Part shown: positions 28,135-38,988 of the stretch, piece by piece
Layout of the letters: each line of letters opens with the position of its first letter
Position numbering within the stretch: position 1 is the first letter of the stretch
DNA from: Bradyrhizobiaceae bacterium Ga0074131
GTDB lineage: Bacteria; Pseudomonadota; Alphaproteobacteria; Rhizobiales; Xanthobacteraceae
Assembly (NCBI GenBank): GCA_001464035.1
Contig: LNEC01000017.1
Coordinates: forward strand, 186,001 to 250,000
Direction: 5' to 3'
DNA: 64,000 nucleotides
Translations under genes and position numbers: made by a program
Notes under the pieces: model-generated
What the model saw: only the letters and a program-made list of their open reading frames with translations
Told to the model about the DNA's origin: nothing
Databases searched by the model: none

Positions 28135-29073
28135 ATGGCACAACAGATTGTCCATCGTCTGCTGATTTCGTTCCCCGCTCTGCTCGGGGTGCTGTTCCTC
28201 TGCTTTTGTCTGTTGCAGGTGGTGCCGGCGGATCCCGCGATGATCATCGCCGGTCCCGACGCCAAGGCCGAGACCATCGCCGCCATCCGCCTGGAGCTCG
28301 GCCTCGACCGCTCGATCCCCGTCCAGTTCTTCGAATATATCCTGCGGGTCCTGCGCGGCGATCTCGGCCGCTCGATCATTTCCAACAGGATGGTGAGCGA
28401 AGAATTGGCGATGACCATCGGCCCGACCGTCGAGCTGATGCTGGGGGCGATGCTGATTGCGGTGCCGATCGGTCTCGCGCTTGGAACACTGGCGGCGGTG
28501 AATCGCGGGCGCCTCTCCGATCGCGTCATCATGGCCTGCTCGGTGGCCGGGGTTTCCATGCCGGTGTTCTTCATCGGCCTGATCCTGATCCAGTATGTCG
28601 GTTACAAATGGGCGCTGCTGCCGTTCACCGGACGCACCGGACCGGTATGGGCCGGCGGATTGCCGAGCCTGATCCTGCCCGCCACGACGCTGGGCCTCGT
28701 GCTGATCGGACCGATCGCGCGGCTGACGCGCACCGCCGTGCTGGAAGTGCTGGGCGCCGATTTCGTGCGCACCGCGCGCGCCAAGGGACTGCGCGAGACG
28801 GTGGTGATCATCCACCACGCGCTGCGCAATGCCATGATCCCGGTCGTCACCTTGATCGGGCTGCAGGCGGCCTTCCTGCTCGGCGGCGCCGTGGTCACGG
28901 AAACGATGTTCTCTTGGCCCGGCGTCGGCCGGCTCGCGGTCGGCGCCATCGTTTCCAGCGACTTTCCGACCGCGCAAGGCGCGATCATGATTCTCGCCGT
29001 CGCCTTCCTGTCGATCAACCTTCTGGTCGACGTGCTCTACGTCTATCTCGATCCCAGGGTGCAGCGCCGATGA
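28135..29073 (+). CDS. peptide-type ABC transporter permease (DppB/OppB family)
   Basis: 312 residues from ATG 28135 (the open frame from 28006 has no better start). Six transmembrane helices; the N-terminal helix is followed by a periplasmic loop with DRSIPVQFFEY. The EAA loop is at VLEVLGADFVRTARAKGLRE, near residue 215. First gene of a six-gene importer operon; its stop overlaps the next start (ATGA). Confidence 0.92.
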   Translation: MAQQIVHRLLISFPALLGVLFLCFCLLQVVPADPAMIIAGPDAKAETIAAIRLELGLDRSIPVQFFEYILRVLRGDLGRSIISNRMVSEELAMTIGPTVELMLGAMLIAVPIGLALGTLAAVNRGRLSDRVIMACSVAGVSMPVFFIGLILIQYVGYKWALLPFTGRTGPVWAGGLPSLILPATTLGLVLIGPIARLTRTAVLEVLGADFVRTARAKGLRETVVIIHHALRNAMIPVVTLIGLQAAFLLGGAVVTETMFSWPGVGRLAVGAIVSSDFPTAQGAIMILAVAFLSINLLVDVLYVYLDPRVQRR

Positions 29074-29957
29074 GCGTCGAGGCCCTCGAAACCCCCTTTG
29101 CCGTGGACCCCGAAGCAGCGGTGTTCGCCCGCGCAGGCATCATGCGGCGGCTGGCGCGCGACCGGGTGGCGGCGGCGGCCGCGCTGCTGCTCACGGGAAT
29201 CGTGCTGGCCGCGCTGTTCGCGCCGTGGGTCGCGCCCTACGATCCTTACTTCACGGACCTCACCAAGGTGATGCAGCCGCCCGGCGCCGAGCACTGGTTC
29301 GGCACCGACAACACCGGCCGCGACATTCTGAGCCGCGTCATCTACGGCACGCGCAGCACGCTGATGCTGGGGCTGGTCGGCGTCATCGTCGGCGGCCTGA
29401 TCGGGGGCGTCTTGGGCATCCTCGCGGCCTATTACCGGCGGCTGGACGGCTGGATCATGCGGCTGGTCGACGTGATGCTGGCGTTCCCGGCGATCCTAAT
29501 CGGGCTTGCGGTGGCCGCGATCTTCGGCGCAGGGCTCGCCGCCGTGGTGATTGCGCTGGTCGTCGCCACCGTGCCCGATGTGGCGCGGGTGGCGCGCGGC
29601 GCCGCGGTGGGCGTGATGGGCCAGGAATTCATGGAAGCCGGCCGCGCGGTGGGCGTGTCCGACGGCGCCCTGATCTGGCGCTACCTGACGCTCAACTGCA
29701 TTTCGACGATCTTCGTATTCCTCACCCTGCGCTTTGGCCAGATCATCCTGATCGGCTCGGCGCTCGGCTTCCTCGGCATGGGCGCGCAACCGCCGACCGC
29801 CGAACTCGGCATGATGGCGGCCCAGGGCCGCGACTTCCTGTTCATGGCGCCGCACATCGCGACGATCCCGAGCTGCGCGATCTTCGTGATCGTGCTGGCC
29901 GCCAACCTTCTGGGCGACGCCTTCCGCGACGTCCTCGATCCGAGGCTGCAGACATGA
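29070..29957 (+). CDS. peptide-type ABC transporter permease (DppC/OppC family)
   Basis: 295 residues. N-terminal cytoplasmic segment, then six helices. The DppC signature GTDNTGRDILSRVIYGTR lies near residues 75-92, and the EAA-type loop at MGQEFMEAGRAVGVS. Pairs with the preceding permease to form the channel. ATGA overlaps at both ends show tight coupling with its neighbours. Confidence 0.92.
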   Translation: MSVEALETPFAVDPEAAVFARAGIMRRLARDRVAAAAALLLTGIVLAALFAPWVAPYDPYFTDLTKVMQPPGAEHWFGTDNTGRDILSRVIYGTRSTLMLGLVGVIVGGLIGGVLGILAAYYRRLDGWIMRLVDVMLAFPAILIGLAVAAIFGAGLAAVVIALVVATVPDVARVARGAAVGVMGQEFMEAGRAVGVSDGALIWRYLTLNCISTIFVFLTLRFGQIILIGSALGFLGMGAQPPTAELGMMAAQGRDFLFMAPHIATIPSCAIFVIVLAANLLGDAFRDVLDPRLQT

Positions 29958-31516
29958 TCAGAACCGTTCTGGGTGTGGCATTGGCGTTGAGCATTTCCGG
30001 TTCCGCAGCGGCCCAGACGCTCACCTTGATGAAGGGCATCGATGCGCCGCACTACGATGCGCACCGCACCACCTGGGGGCCGACCTCCGACATCGTCAAC
30101 ATGTTCCAGGACACGCTGGTGGCGCTCGACTGGGATGGCCGCACGCCGATTCCCTATCTCGCCAAATCGTGGACGGTGAGCCCCGACGGCAAGACCTACA
30201 CCTTCAAGCTGCGCGACGACGTGCAGTTCTGCAGCGGCAAGAAGTTTACGGCCGAGGATGTGATCTACAGCTTCAAGCGGCTCAAGGATCCGGCAATCAA
30301 GGGGCCGTATGCCTGGCGCGCCGGCAACATCAAGGAATTGCGCGCACCCGATCCCTACACCGTCGAATACGAACTCGATGAACCCTACTCCGAACTGCTC
30401 CTGCAACTGACCATGTTCACCAACGTGATCCACAACAAGGAAAGCGTGGAGGCGCTGGGCAAGGACTACGGCATCAAGGGCGCCGACGGCACCGGGCCGT
30501 GGTGCTTCGAGTCATGGCATCCGCGCACCGAGATCGTGCTGAAACGGCACGACGCCTACAAGTGGGGCCCGTCGATGTACCAGAACAAGGGCCCGGTGAA
30601 ATTCGAGAAGCTGGTGGTCAAGATCGTGCCTGAGGAATCCAGCCGCGTCGCAGCGATGATGGCCGGTCAGTTCGACATCACGCACCAGTTTCCGCCGGCG
30701 TTCATCGCCCAGGCCAAGGCTGCGCCGATGCTGTCGGTCACCGGAGCCAAGCCTAACTTCCAGCTGCTCTACTTCGGCTTCAAGACGACGCGGCCGATGG
30801 TCGCCGACAAGCGCGTCCGCGAAGCGATGAGTATCGCCATCAACCGCGCCGAGATCGCCAAGGCCATGCTGCAGGGCAATGCCGATCCGGCCTTTACCTT
30901 CGTCGACAAGGATGCGCTCGACCACGACCCGAAGACGGCTGATATTATCAAGGAAGACCTCGAGCGCGCGAAGAAGCTGCTGGACGACGCCGGCTGGAAG
31001 CCCGGCGCCGACGGCGTACGCGAGAAGGACGGCGTCAAGCTGCAGCCCAAGGTCTATTATACGCAGGCCGGCAATACGCCGCGCGTCGCCGAGGCGATCC
31101 AGGGATATCTCCGCCGCATCGGCGTCCACTGGCAGCTGCAGCCCTGGGACTCGACCATCGCGGCGGCCAAGATGGCCGAGCAGGATTACGAGATCTGGTC
31201 GGTGACGGTGCCTTATCTGTCGGCCGGCGACCTCATGAACATCTACTTCGATTCCCGCAACATCCCGACGCCCAACCGGATGAACTGGAAGGACGCCGAA
31301 ACCGACGAGTGGCTGAAGCAGGGTCGCTCCGCTCTGACCGAGGCCGATCGCGCCAAGTATTACGCGCTGGTCCAGCAGAAGGTCATGCAGGAGCACCTGT
31401 GGATTCCGGTTCTCAACATCAACATGGACCAGGTGGCCAACAAGAAGATCAAGGGCGCCCGACCGCACATGATCTACCAGAACACCTTCTACAAGGGTCT
31501 GGACGCCTCGCTTTAG
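29954..31516 (+). CDS. ABC transporter substrate-binding protein, family 5 (first copy)
   Basis: 520 residues with a signal peptide (VALALSISGSAAA-QT). Family 5 features: FQDTLVALDWDG and the [20 protein letters not shown] strand (residues about 35-75), then [20 protein letters not shown]. It delivers a peptide or similar ligand to the permeases. The start overlaps the permease stop. A close paralogue follows 26 bp downstream; the two appear highly similar over the first 200 residues but differ in ligand-pocket regions. Substrate unknown. Confidence 0.92.
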   Translation: MIRTVLGVALALSISGSAAAQTLTLMKGIDAPHYDAHRTTWGPTSDIVNMFQDTLVALDWDGRTPIPYLAKSWTVSPDGKTYTFKLRDDVQFCSGKKFTAEDVIYSFKRLKDPAIKGPYAWRAGNIKELRAPDPYTVEYELDEPYSELLLQLTMFTNVIHNKESVEALGKDYGIKGADGTGPWCFESWHPRTEIVLKRHDAYKWGPSMYQNKGPVKFEKLVVKIVPEESSRVAAMMAGQFDITHQFPPAFIAQAKAAPMLSVTGAKPNFQLLYFGFKTTRPMVADKRVREAMSIAINRAEIAKAMLQGNADPAFTFVDKDALDHDPKTADIIKEDLERAKKLLDDAGWKPGADGVREKDGVKLQPKVYYTQAGNTPRVAEAIQGYLRRIGVHWQLQPWDSTIAAAKMAEQDYEIWSVTVPYLSAGDLMNIYFDSRNIPTPNRMNWKDAETDEWLKQGRSALTEADRAKYYALVQQKVMQEHLWIPVLNINMDQVANKKIKGARPHMIYQNTFYKGLDASL

Positions 31517-31542
31517 ACAATCAACCAAGGGAGCAAACGACG

Positions 31543-33114
31543 ATGCGTGGCATTTTCACGGCCGCTGTGGCGCTACTCGGAGTGGTCGGAGCATCTTTCG
31601 CGAGCGAGGCGCAGACCTTGAAGATCATGAAGTCGCTCGACGCACCGCATTACGACGGCCAGCGCACGACCTGGTCGCCAACCTCCGATATCGTCAACAT
31701 GTTTCAGGACACGCTGCTGGCGCTCGACTGGGACGGCAGGACCCCGATCCCCTATCTCGCGAAGTCATGGACCGTCTCGCCGGACGGCAAGACCTATACT
31801 TTCAAGCTGCGCGACGACGTGCAGTTCTGCAGCGGCAAGAAATTCACTGCCGCGGATGTAATCTACAGCTTCAAGCGCCTGAAGGATCCGGAAACCAAGG
31901 CGCCCTACGCATGGCGCGCCGGCAACATCAAGGAACTGCGCGCGCCAGATCCCTACACCGTAGAATACGAAATGAACGAGCCTTACTCCGAGCTGCTGCT
32001 GCAGCTCACCATGTACACCAACGCCATCCACAACCAGGAGAGCGTGGAGTCGCTCGGCAAGGACTACGGCATCAAGGCAATCGACGGAACCGGGCCGTGG
32101 TGCTTCGAGAGCTGGCAGCCGCGCACCGAAATCGTGCTGAAGCGCCATGACGCCTACAAATGGGGACCGTCGATGTACAAGAACAAAGGCCCGGTGAAGT
32201 TCGAGAGGCTCAGCATCAAGATCGTGCCGGAGGATGCAAGCCGCGTCGCCGCCATGCTGGGCGGGCAGTTCGACGTCAGCCACCAGATTCCGCTGCAGTT
32301 CATCCAGCAGGTCAAGGCCGCGCCCAACCTCACTGTCCAGGAGGCCAAGCCGAACTTCCAACTCATGTATTACGGCTACAAGATCACGCGGCCCATGGTA
32401 GCCGACAAGCGCGTGCGCGAGGCAATGAACATTGCCATCAACCGCGCCGACATTGTCAAGGGCATCATGCTGGGCAACGCCGAGCCGGCGTTCACCTTCG
32501 TCGATCCGACGGCGCTCGACTTCGCCGCGAAGACCAAGGGCATTATCAGGGAAGACGTCGAACGCGCCAAGCAGCTGCTGGAGGAGGCCGGCTGGAAGGT
32601 CGGCAGCGACGGCATCCGCGAGAAGGACGGCGTCAAGCTCGCGCCAAAGGTCCTGTTCACGCAGGTCGCCTATTTCCCGCGAGTCTCCGAGGCGATCCAG
32701 GGCTACATGCGCAAGATCGGCGTCGACTGGAAGATCGTCGGCTTCGATTCCACGATCGCGCCCGCCGAGATGGCCAAGCAGGATTACGAGCTCTGGACGG
32801 TGACGGTGCCCTATCTGTCGGCGGGCGAACTGATGAACATCTATTTCAACTCGAAGAACATCCCGACGCCCAACCGCATGAACTGGAAGGACCCCGAGAC
32901 CGACGAGTGGCTGCAAGCCGGCCGCGCCGCGATTACCGACGCCGACCGCGCGCTCAACTATGCCCGCGTGCAGGAAAAGGTGATGGGGGAGCATCTGTGG
33001 ATGCCGGTGATGAACATCGCCATGTACACGACGAGTCTGAAGAAGATGAATGGGGTCCGGCCGCACATGCTCTATCAGAACACCTTCTACAAGGGACTGG
33101 ATTACTCCTACTGA
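31543..33114 (+). CDS. ABC transporter substrate-binding protein, family 5 (second copy)
   Basis: 523 residues; signal peptide ending near ASFASEA-QT. Its ATG follows AAGGGAG. Nearly the same architecture as the first copy ([36 protein letters not shown]) with many substitutions, notably in the middle third ([17 protein letters not shown] versus HQFPPAFIAQAKAAPM). A tandem duplication that has kept both copies intact. The stop overlaps the ATPase start. Confidence 0.92.
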   Translation: MRGIFTAAVALLGVVGASFASEAQTLKIMKSLDAPHYDGQRTTWSPTSDIVNMFQDTLLALDWDGRTPIPYLAKSWTVSPDGKTYTFKLRDDVQFCSGKKFTAADVIYSFKRLKDPETKAPYAWRAGNIKELRAPDPYTVEYEMNEPYSELLLQLTMYTNAIHNQESVESLGKDYGIKAIDGTGPWCFESWQPRTEIVLKRHDAYKWGPSMYKNKGPVKFERLSIKIVPEDASRVAAMLGGQFDVSHQIPLQFIQQVKAAPNLTVQEAKPNFQLMYYGYKITRPMVADKRVREAMNIAINRADIVKGIMLGNAEPAFTFVDPTALDFAAKTKGIIREDVERAKQLLEEAGWKVGSDGIREKDGVKLAPKVLFTQVAYFPRVSEAIQGYMRKIGVDWKIVGFDSTIAPAEMAKQDYELWTVTVPYLSAGELMNIYFNSKNIPTPNRMNWKDPETDEWLQAGRAAITDADRALNYARVQEKVMGEHLWMPVMNIAMYTTSLKKMNGVRPHMLYQNTFYKGLDYSY

Positions 33115-34090
33115 TGGAAAAGCTCCTCGAGGTCCGCGGCCTCAAGACCCACTTCGCGACGGACCGCGGCCTGTTCCGCGCCGTCGATGGCATCAGCTTC
33201 AGCGTGCCGCGCGGCCGTACCGTCGGTCTGGTCGGCGAATCCGGCTGCGGCAAGAGCGTGACGTCGCTCTCCATCATGGGTCTGGTGCCGAGCCCACCGG
33301 GCAACGTCGAAGCCGAGGCGGTGATGTTCGGCAACCGCGACGTGCTGACGCTGTCGGCCGACGAGCGCCGCAAACTGCGCGGCGGCAAGATGTCGATGAT
33401 CTTCCAGGAGCCGATGACCTCGCTCAATCCGGTCCACACCATCGGGCAGCAGATCGTGGAGGCGATCCTCGCCCATACCACGATGTCGCCGCAGGCCGCC
33501 AAGGCTCGTGCGGTCGAGATGCTCGAACTGGTGCGGATTCCCTCGGCGGCACAGCGCGTCGACGACTATCCACACAGCCTGTCCGGCGGCATGCGACAGC
33601 GTGTCATGATCGCGATGGCGCTATCGTGCGAGCCAGCGCTGTTGATCGCCGACGAACCGACCACCGCGCTCGACGTCACCATCCAGGCCCAGATTCTCGA
33701 CCTGCTGAGCGACCTCCAGCGCCGCCTCGGCATGGCGATCCTGATCATCACCCACGATCTCGGCGTGATCGCCGAGGTCGCCGACCAGGTGTTGGTGATG
33801 TATGCCGGCCAGATCGTCGAAAGCGCCGATGTGACCGACCTGTTCGCCGACCCCCAACACCCCTACACCATCGGTCTGCTGGGCTCGATCCCGCGTCTCG
33901 ACGTCGACCGCAAGCGACTCGCCACCATCGAAGGCACGGTGCCGAGCCCCAACAACCAGCCCAAAGGCTGCCGCTTCGCGCCGCGCTGTCCGTTCGCCGA
34001 CCGGCGCTGCCGGCTGGAGCCGCCGCCGCTCCGCGACATCGCACCCGGACACCTGGTCGCCTGCTGGAAGGCCCCGGTCGAGGTGGCGGC

Positions 34091-34094
<4 letters not shown>
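33114..34094 (+). CDS. ABC transporter ATP-binding protein (DppD/OppD type)
   Basis: 326 residues. Walker A GESGCGKS (about 39-46), Q-loop [10 protein letters not shown], signature LSGGMRQRV, Walker [13 protein letters not shown], and H-loop ITHDLGVI. The C-terminal oligopeptide-transporter extension has Cys-rich [15 protein letters not shown]. Fourth component of the importer; overlaps the genes on both sides. Confidence 0.95.
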
Positions 34095-35170
<1,076 letters not shown>

Positions 35171-35372
35171 CCGGCGCGTGAACGGCGAATGCGGATGAGC
35201 AGCGCCATCCGGGAACGAACCAGAGAGGTTAGCTCCGGATTGCGCGGCGCTTCACCAGGACCATGATTCAGAACTGAAAGGCGCGAAGCGGTCGGACCGG
35301 ACCGGCCACCAGCATCCCGCGGGCAAGAAGGGCCAGGTTCCGCTCCTGCTCAGACCGCTCGCACGATCCTGC

Positions 35373-35609
35373 TCACGCGGCGGCAACCGTCGTCCATGAC
35401 GTGTCATTCGCACCGGGAGCATTGCCGGACTTCGCGCTGTCGCCCGCGTTGACCATATTGCATTCCTTGAAGTGGTCGGAGATCGCGTCGGCTGCGAGAT
35501 GCTCCCACCGTTCAGCCTGGCCGAGCAATTGCCAGTTTAGTTGGGGCTCGTAGGCTGCCTGTTGCCGGCAGAGCGAAGCCAACGCGCGATACCGAGAAGC
35601 GTTCTTCAT
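35373..35609 (-). CDS. small hypothetical protein with strong ribosome-binding site
   Basis: 78 residues from ATG 35609, preceded by GGGAGGTGGCA, a near-ideal Shine-Dalgarno. The frame continues to 35969 without one. Helical, Ala-rich N-terminus (MKNASRYRALASLCRQQAAY), one Cys pair, low-complexity end. I do not recognise the family; short proteins of this type (residues 1-45) recur in Bradyrhizobium (recollection). Confidence 0.6.
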   Translation of the reverse strand: MKNASRYRALASLCRQQAAYEPQLNWQLLGQAERWEHLAADAISDHFKECNMVNAGDSAKSGNAPGANDTSWTTVAAA

Positions 35610-35986
35610 TGCCACCTCCCTCGACTTGATGCTTAAGCTTATTCCCTCTCTTGCGTCAGAGTCATTATGATTATGAGACAGAACTATTTCCGATTTGTCG
35701 TCTGGGCGACCAAGGAACGCGGATTTGACAGAACCTCGGAATGAGTTTCCGCAACCTTGCTCCCCGGCCGGACTCGATGGTGCGGTGCAATTGGTGGCGT
35801 GCAAGCTCAAGCCGTCATCACAACGACCGACGGCCGTAAGGATTCGGAACACGACCTCAGCAAGCCAGCCATCCTGCGGGGCAGCCTCGTTAATTTTCCA
35901 GTACCGGATTTCCGAGGGCAGAACCCTATCGCAGGAACTTCTCGGCGAGTGAGGCGTAAAATAGCCCAACGGCGCAGGAGTTCACA
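35610..35986. other. gene-free stretch
   Basis: 377 bp between two small divergent genes. I see an AT-rich promoter-like run near 35640-35690 (GTCATTATGATTATGAG) that could serve the minus-strand gene. No credible ORF, repeat or RNA gene. Confidence 0.3.
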
Positions 35987-36253
35987 TTGTCAGGCTTGAG
36001 CAACAGCTCACGTCTATCGTTTGCCCTCACACTGACTGACGGGACGGTGATCGCGACCGTGGGTGAGGCGGCGGTCTATTTTGCAGGCCTCGCCCCTGAG
36101 CAGCGCGACGAGGGCCATTGGACGATCGCCATTCGGATGCTGAACAATGCCCTGAAGGAGCCGACCTATCTCAGGACCGCAACGATGTCGCTTCAAACCG
36201 CTCTCGTTCTGGAGGGCATACTTGCTTCCCCTCCCCCGCTTGACGGTCATTGA
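35987..36253 (+). CDS. small conserved hypothetical protein, TTG start
   Basis: 88 residues. The TTG at 35987 follows GCAGGAG with a 6-bp spacer, which decides the start. Mixed alpha/beta content (LTDGTVIATVGEAAVYFAGL; HWTIAIRMLNNALKEP). No family recognised. An intrinsic terminator lies downstream at 36370, supporting transcription. Confidence 0.6.
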   Translation: MSGLSNSSRLSFALTLTDGTVIATVGEAAVYFAGLAPEQRDEGHWTIAIRMLNNALKEPTYLRTATMSLQTALVLEGILASPPPLDGH

Positions 36254-36369
36254 GTGTGTTAGCCAGGTCACAGCGAATCGATCGCGCATCTGCTACCCGT
36301 TAGAGCTCGTATGGCCGCAAACAAGGTAACGGCGGTACACGAGCCTGGCTTTTTTCAAGCTATGACTTT

Positions 36370-36395
36370 GAGCCGTCCCTCGGGCGGCTCTTTTT
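36370..36395 (+). terminator. Rho-independent terminator
   Basis: GAGCCGTCC-CTC-GGGCGGCTC, a 9-bp stem with one G-U pair, followed by TTTTTCTTT. Oriented to end plus-strand transcripts from the small gene at 35987. Confidence 0.75.
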
Positions 36396-36461
36396 CTTTC
36401 GCCAGTTCCTCGAGAACTGCGGCCAATCGCCGGGAGCCTCGCCTGACATCCGCGGGTTGCT

Positions 36462-37613
36462 CTATTCCGCCAGTTCCGGCCACGGCACGATGGTCGACTT
36501 CACCGTCTTCATCGCCATCGCATCGGCGACCGCACGGCCGATCCCTTCTTCGGTAAACGGATATATCGTCTGCATCTCCAGCCACGGATATTTGTCGCGG
36601 GTGCGGTAGAGCATGTCGACGCCGAGCGGCAGGTCGTTTCCGGTAAAGCCCCAGGAGCCCAGCACGTTGAGGTCTTTGGTGCAGATACGATGCCATGAGG
36701 TATTGATCGAGCCGGCATCGGTGAACTGGCCCATCTCGACATAGGTGCCGCCGTCGCGCAGCATCTCGATCCCCTCGGGGCCGGCGCTCGGATGGCCCGA
36801 GCAATCCATCACCAGATCCGCGCCAAACCCGCCGACGATGTCGCGCACCGCCTTGATGCGCGCTTCCGGCGTCGTGACCCGTTCGATATCGACAGTCGCT
36901 TCCGCGCCGAACTTGCGCGCCAGCGCCAGCCGCGGATTCTCCGGCGCGCCGACGCAGATCACCCGCCCCGCGCCCATCTCCTGCGCCGCCGCCACCGCCA
37001 GAATCCCGATCGGACCGGAGCCCTGAATGACGACGGTGTCGCCCCAGGTGAAGCCGCCGGCACGGCTCGCGCGGTTGAAGGCGCGGATGCAGGAGGTCAA
37101 AGGCTCCGACAGCGCGCCGAGCCGCAGCGACATGTCGTCGGGGAGCTTGTAGATCTTGGTGCCCGGCAACATCTCGAGATCGACATAGACATATTCGGCC
37201 CATCCGCCCCACAGATGCGGCGCCTTGTCGAAGCCAAGATAACGGCCGTAATACACCGGCGTCAGACACTTGTTGGCGCTCGCGGGGTAATGGATGCAGT
37301 AATAGCAATTGCCGCAAGGCATCAGCGGCGGAATCATCACCTTCGAGCCGACGTTAAGCGGCTTGCTCATGAAGTCCTCGGTGAATTCGGAGCCGACCTC
37401 GACCAGCACGCCGCCGATCTCATGGCCGAGCGTGAACGGCCACGGCAACGGCTTCGGCCAATGGCCTTTCAGGATGTGCAGGTCGGTGCCGCAGACACCG
37501 CAGGCGCCGACCTTGATCAGTGCCGCCTTCTTCGCGATCTTCGGCCAAGGCACGGTGCGGATGAGCGGCTGCGCGCCGGGGCCGTCATAGGTGGCGACGC
37601 GGATCTGTTCCAT
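36462..37613 (-). CDS. zinc-dependent alcohol dehydrogenase-like protein
   Basis: 383 residues from ATG 37613, preceded by GGAGGAAAACC. Medium-chain dehydrogenase: catalytic zinc ligands Cys41 and His64-Glu65 in TLGHEIGG, structural zinc Cys100, 103, 106 and 116, and a Rossmann motif GSGPIG near 190. Oxidises an alcohol with NAD(P); substrate unknown. The insert YPASANKCLTPVYYGRYLG and the absence of operon partners do not narrow it. Length is slightly above average. Confidence 0.88.
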   Translation of the reverse strand: MEQIRVATYDGPGAQPLIRTVPWPKIAKKAALIKVGACGVCGTDLHILKGHWPKPLPWPFTLGHEIGGVLVEVGSEFTEDFMSKPLNVGSKVMIPPLMPCGNCYYCIHYPASANKCLTPVYYGRYLGFDKAPHLWGGWAEYVYVDLEMLPGTKIYKLPDDMSLRLGALSEPLTSCIRAFNRASRAGGFTWGDTVVIQGSGPIGILAVAAAQEMGAGRVICVGAPENPRLALARKFGAEATVDIERVTTPEARIKAVRDIVGGFGADLVMDCSGHPSAGPEGIEMLRDGGTYVEMGQFTDAGSINTSWHRICTKDLNVLGSWGFTGNDLPLGVDMLYRTRDKYPWLEMQTIYPFTEEGIGRAVADAMAMKTVKSTIVPWPELAE

Positions 37614-38035
37614 GGTTTTCCTCCGGCCCTTCGGCGAGTGTTGGTTTTTTGGATGCGTGGGCAAAGGCAGGTTAAGCGAGGGGAGACGAGATGCCAATGA
37701 TGGGCATTGTGTGACAGCTGCGTCCAGCGGTCTCGGTTTGCACCACCACACGGTGTGGGAGTGATGTGCGCAATCGCTGGGCTGCCCTGGCCGTTCTGTT
37801 TGTGGTTCGCGCCACTATGTCCCTTCCGGTTTCAGGGCGTCGCGGCGCCGCCGCCGCTGCTGACAGATGAATTCGGCACGGCAATGATCTTGCTCGCGGG
37901 TGAGCTGTGGGGGTTTGACAGGATATCGCCCCCGACACCGGAAGCAGCGTGATCTTCCCCTCATGCAACCGCCGCTAACTCCTCGTTAACCTTGCCGGCC
38001 GTAGGGTTTGACGACACCGAGAAGCCGGTGGTCGG
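37614..38035. other. gene-free stretch with possible CtrA half-consensus box
   Basis: 422 bp between the divergent dehydrogenase and PilZ genes. CTAA-N7-TTAAC at 37975-37990 is one base from the CtrA consensus and lies 46 bp before the PilZ start. Open frames here (e.g. 37707-37952) show no protein-like composition that I can support. Confidence 0.3.
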
Positions 38036-38659
38036 GTGGCGAAGATGGCGTTGGCGCACAGAAAAACGATCTTGCCGGCCGCCGAAGAGCGACGGCGCTT
38101 CCAGCGGGTGAAGGTCCATCTGCTCGGCCGCTACATGCTGCCGGACCGCCGTGAGTTTCCGTGCCAGATCATCAATATGTCGCCGGGCGGGCTCGCTCTG
38201 CTGGCGCCAGGTATCGGCAATGTCGGCGACCGCGTGATCGCCTATCTCGACCATATCGGCCGAGTCGAAGGCAAGATCACCCGCATCATCGACAATGGTT
38301 TTGCCATGAGCGTGGGCGCCACCGCCCGCAAACGCGACAAGCTGGCGGCCCAACTGACCTGGCTCGCCAACCGCGACATCCTCAACCTGCCGGAAGACCG
38401 CCGCCACGACCGCATCATCCCGCGCAACCCGATTTCGCTGCTCACCCTCGAAGACGGCACCAAGATGACTTGCCGGATTATCGACATGTCGCTGTCGGGC
38501 GCCGCCATCGCCGCGGAAAACCGCCCGCCGCTGAAATCGCTGGTCTTGCTCGGCAAGGTGCAGGCCCGGGTGGTGCGGAATCTCGAGGAAGGTTTTGCCC
38601 TGGAGTTCGTGCACGAGCAGCTGGCCGAGACACTCGAAGACAGCGTTACCGCGCGGTAA
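38036..38659 (+). CDS. dual PilZ-domain protein
   Basis: 207 residues from a GTG; an ATG at 38045 is an alternative. Two PilZ-like modules: residues 18-95 with RRRFQRVKVHLLGRY and INMSPGGLAL, and 120-200 with EDRRHDRIIPRNP and DMSLSGAAIA. The first keeps the RxxxR c-di-GMP motif and the (D/N)xSxxG motif. The second keeps DMSLSG with a modified Arg motif. Probably a cyclic-di-GMP effector, possibly binding with only the first domain. Likely target: motility or exopolysaccharide (inference). Confidence 0.85.
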   Translation: MAKMALAHRKTILPAAEERRRFQRVKVHLLGRYMLPDRREFPCQIINMSPGGLALLAPGIGNVGDRVIAYLDHIGRVEGKITRIIDNGFAMSVGATARKRDKLAAQLTWLANRDILNLPEDRRHDRIIPRNPISLLTLEDGTKMTCRIIDMSLSGAAIAAENRPPLKSLVLLGKVQARVVRNLEEGFALEFVHEQLAETLEDSVTAR

Positions 38660-38988
38660 AGCGCTTCAGTCCGCATTTCCCCGTTTTGGAGAGACGCGAA
38701 GGCGTGTCCGCGCTGCGGATGCCGCCTTCTGCCGTTTCGGCACCGGCCCAAACCGGTTAACGCCGCGGGCCTGGGCTGCAGCAAACCCAGCATATGCGGC
38801 CTCGCATCCCTTAATATCGACCATTTGAAGCAGTTGCGGTTGTCTAAAATTTTAGATGACTTTTATTCAAGTATAGATCGAATTCGCCGCTTCTTTTACT
38901 TGGATTCGCTTCAAATGTACTTGGCTTACTTAGCGGCGGCGCAAAACCTTTGTGCGAAACGTGGTCCCAACAAGAAACGGGGGCCACA
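38660..38988. other. AT-rich promoter region upstream of the BTLCP gene
   Basis: 329 bp with no gene. From 38820 to 38940 the base composition drops sharply to AT-rich, unlike its surroundings, and includes the 14-bp perfect palindrome TCTAAAATTTTAGA (38843-38856). Probably promoter and regulator sites for the gene at 38989. Confidence 0.35.

Noticed and set aside
37707..37952. Small plus-strand frame in the gap before the PilZ gene
   Set aside because: No SD and an odd Pro/Cys-rich composition; probably chance.
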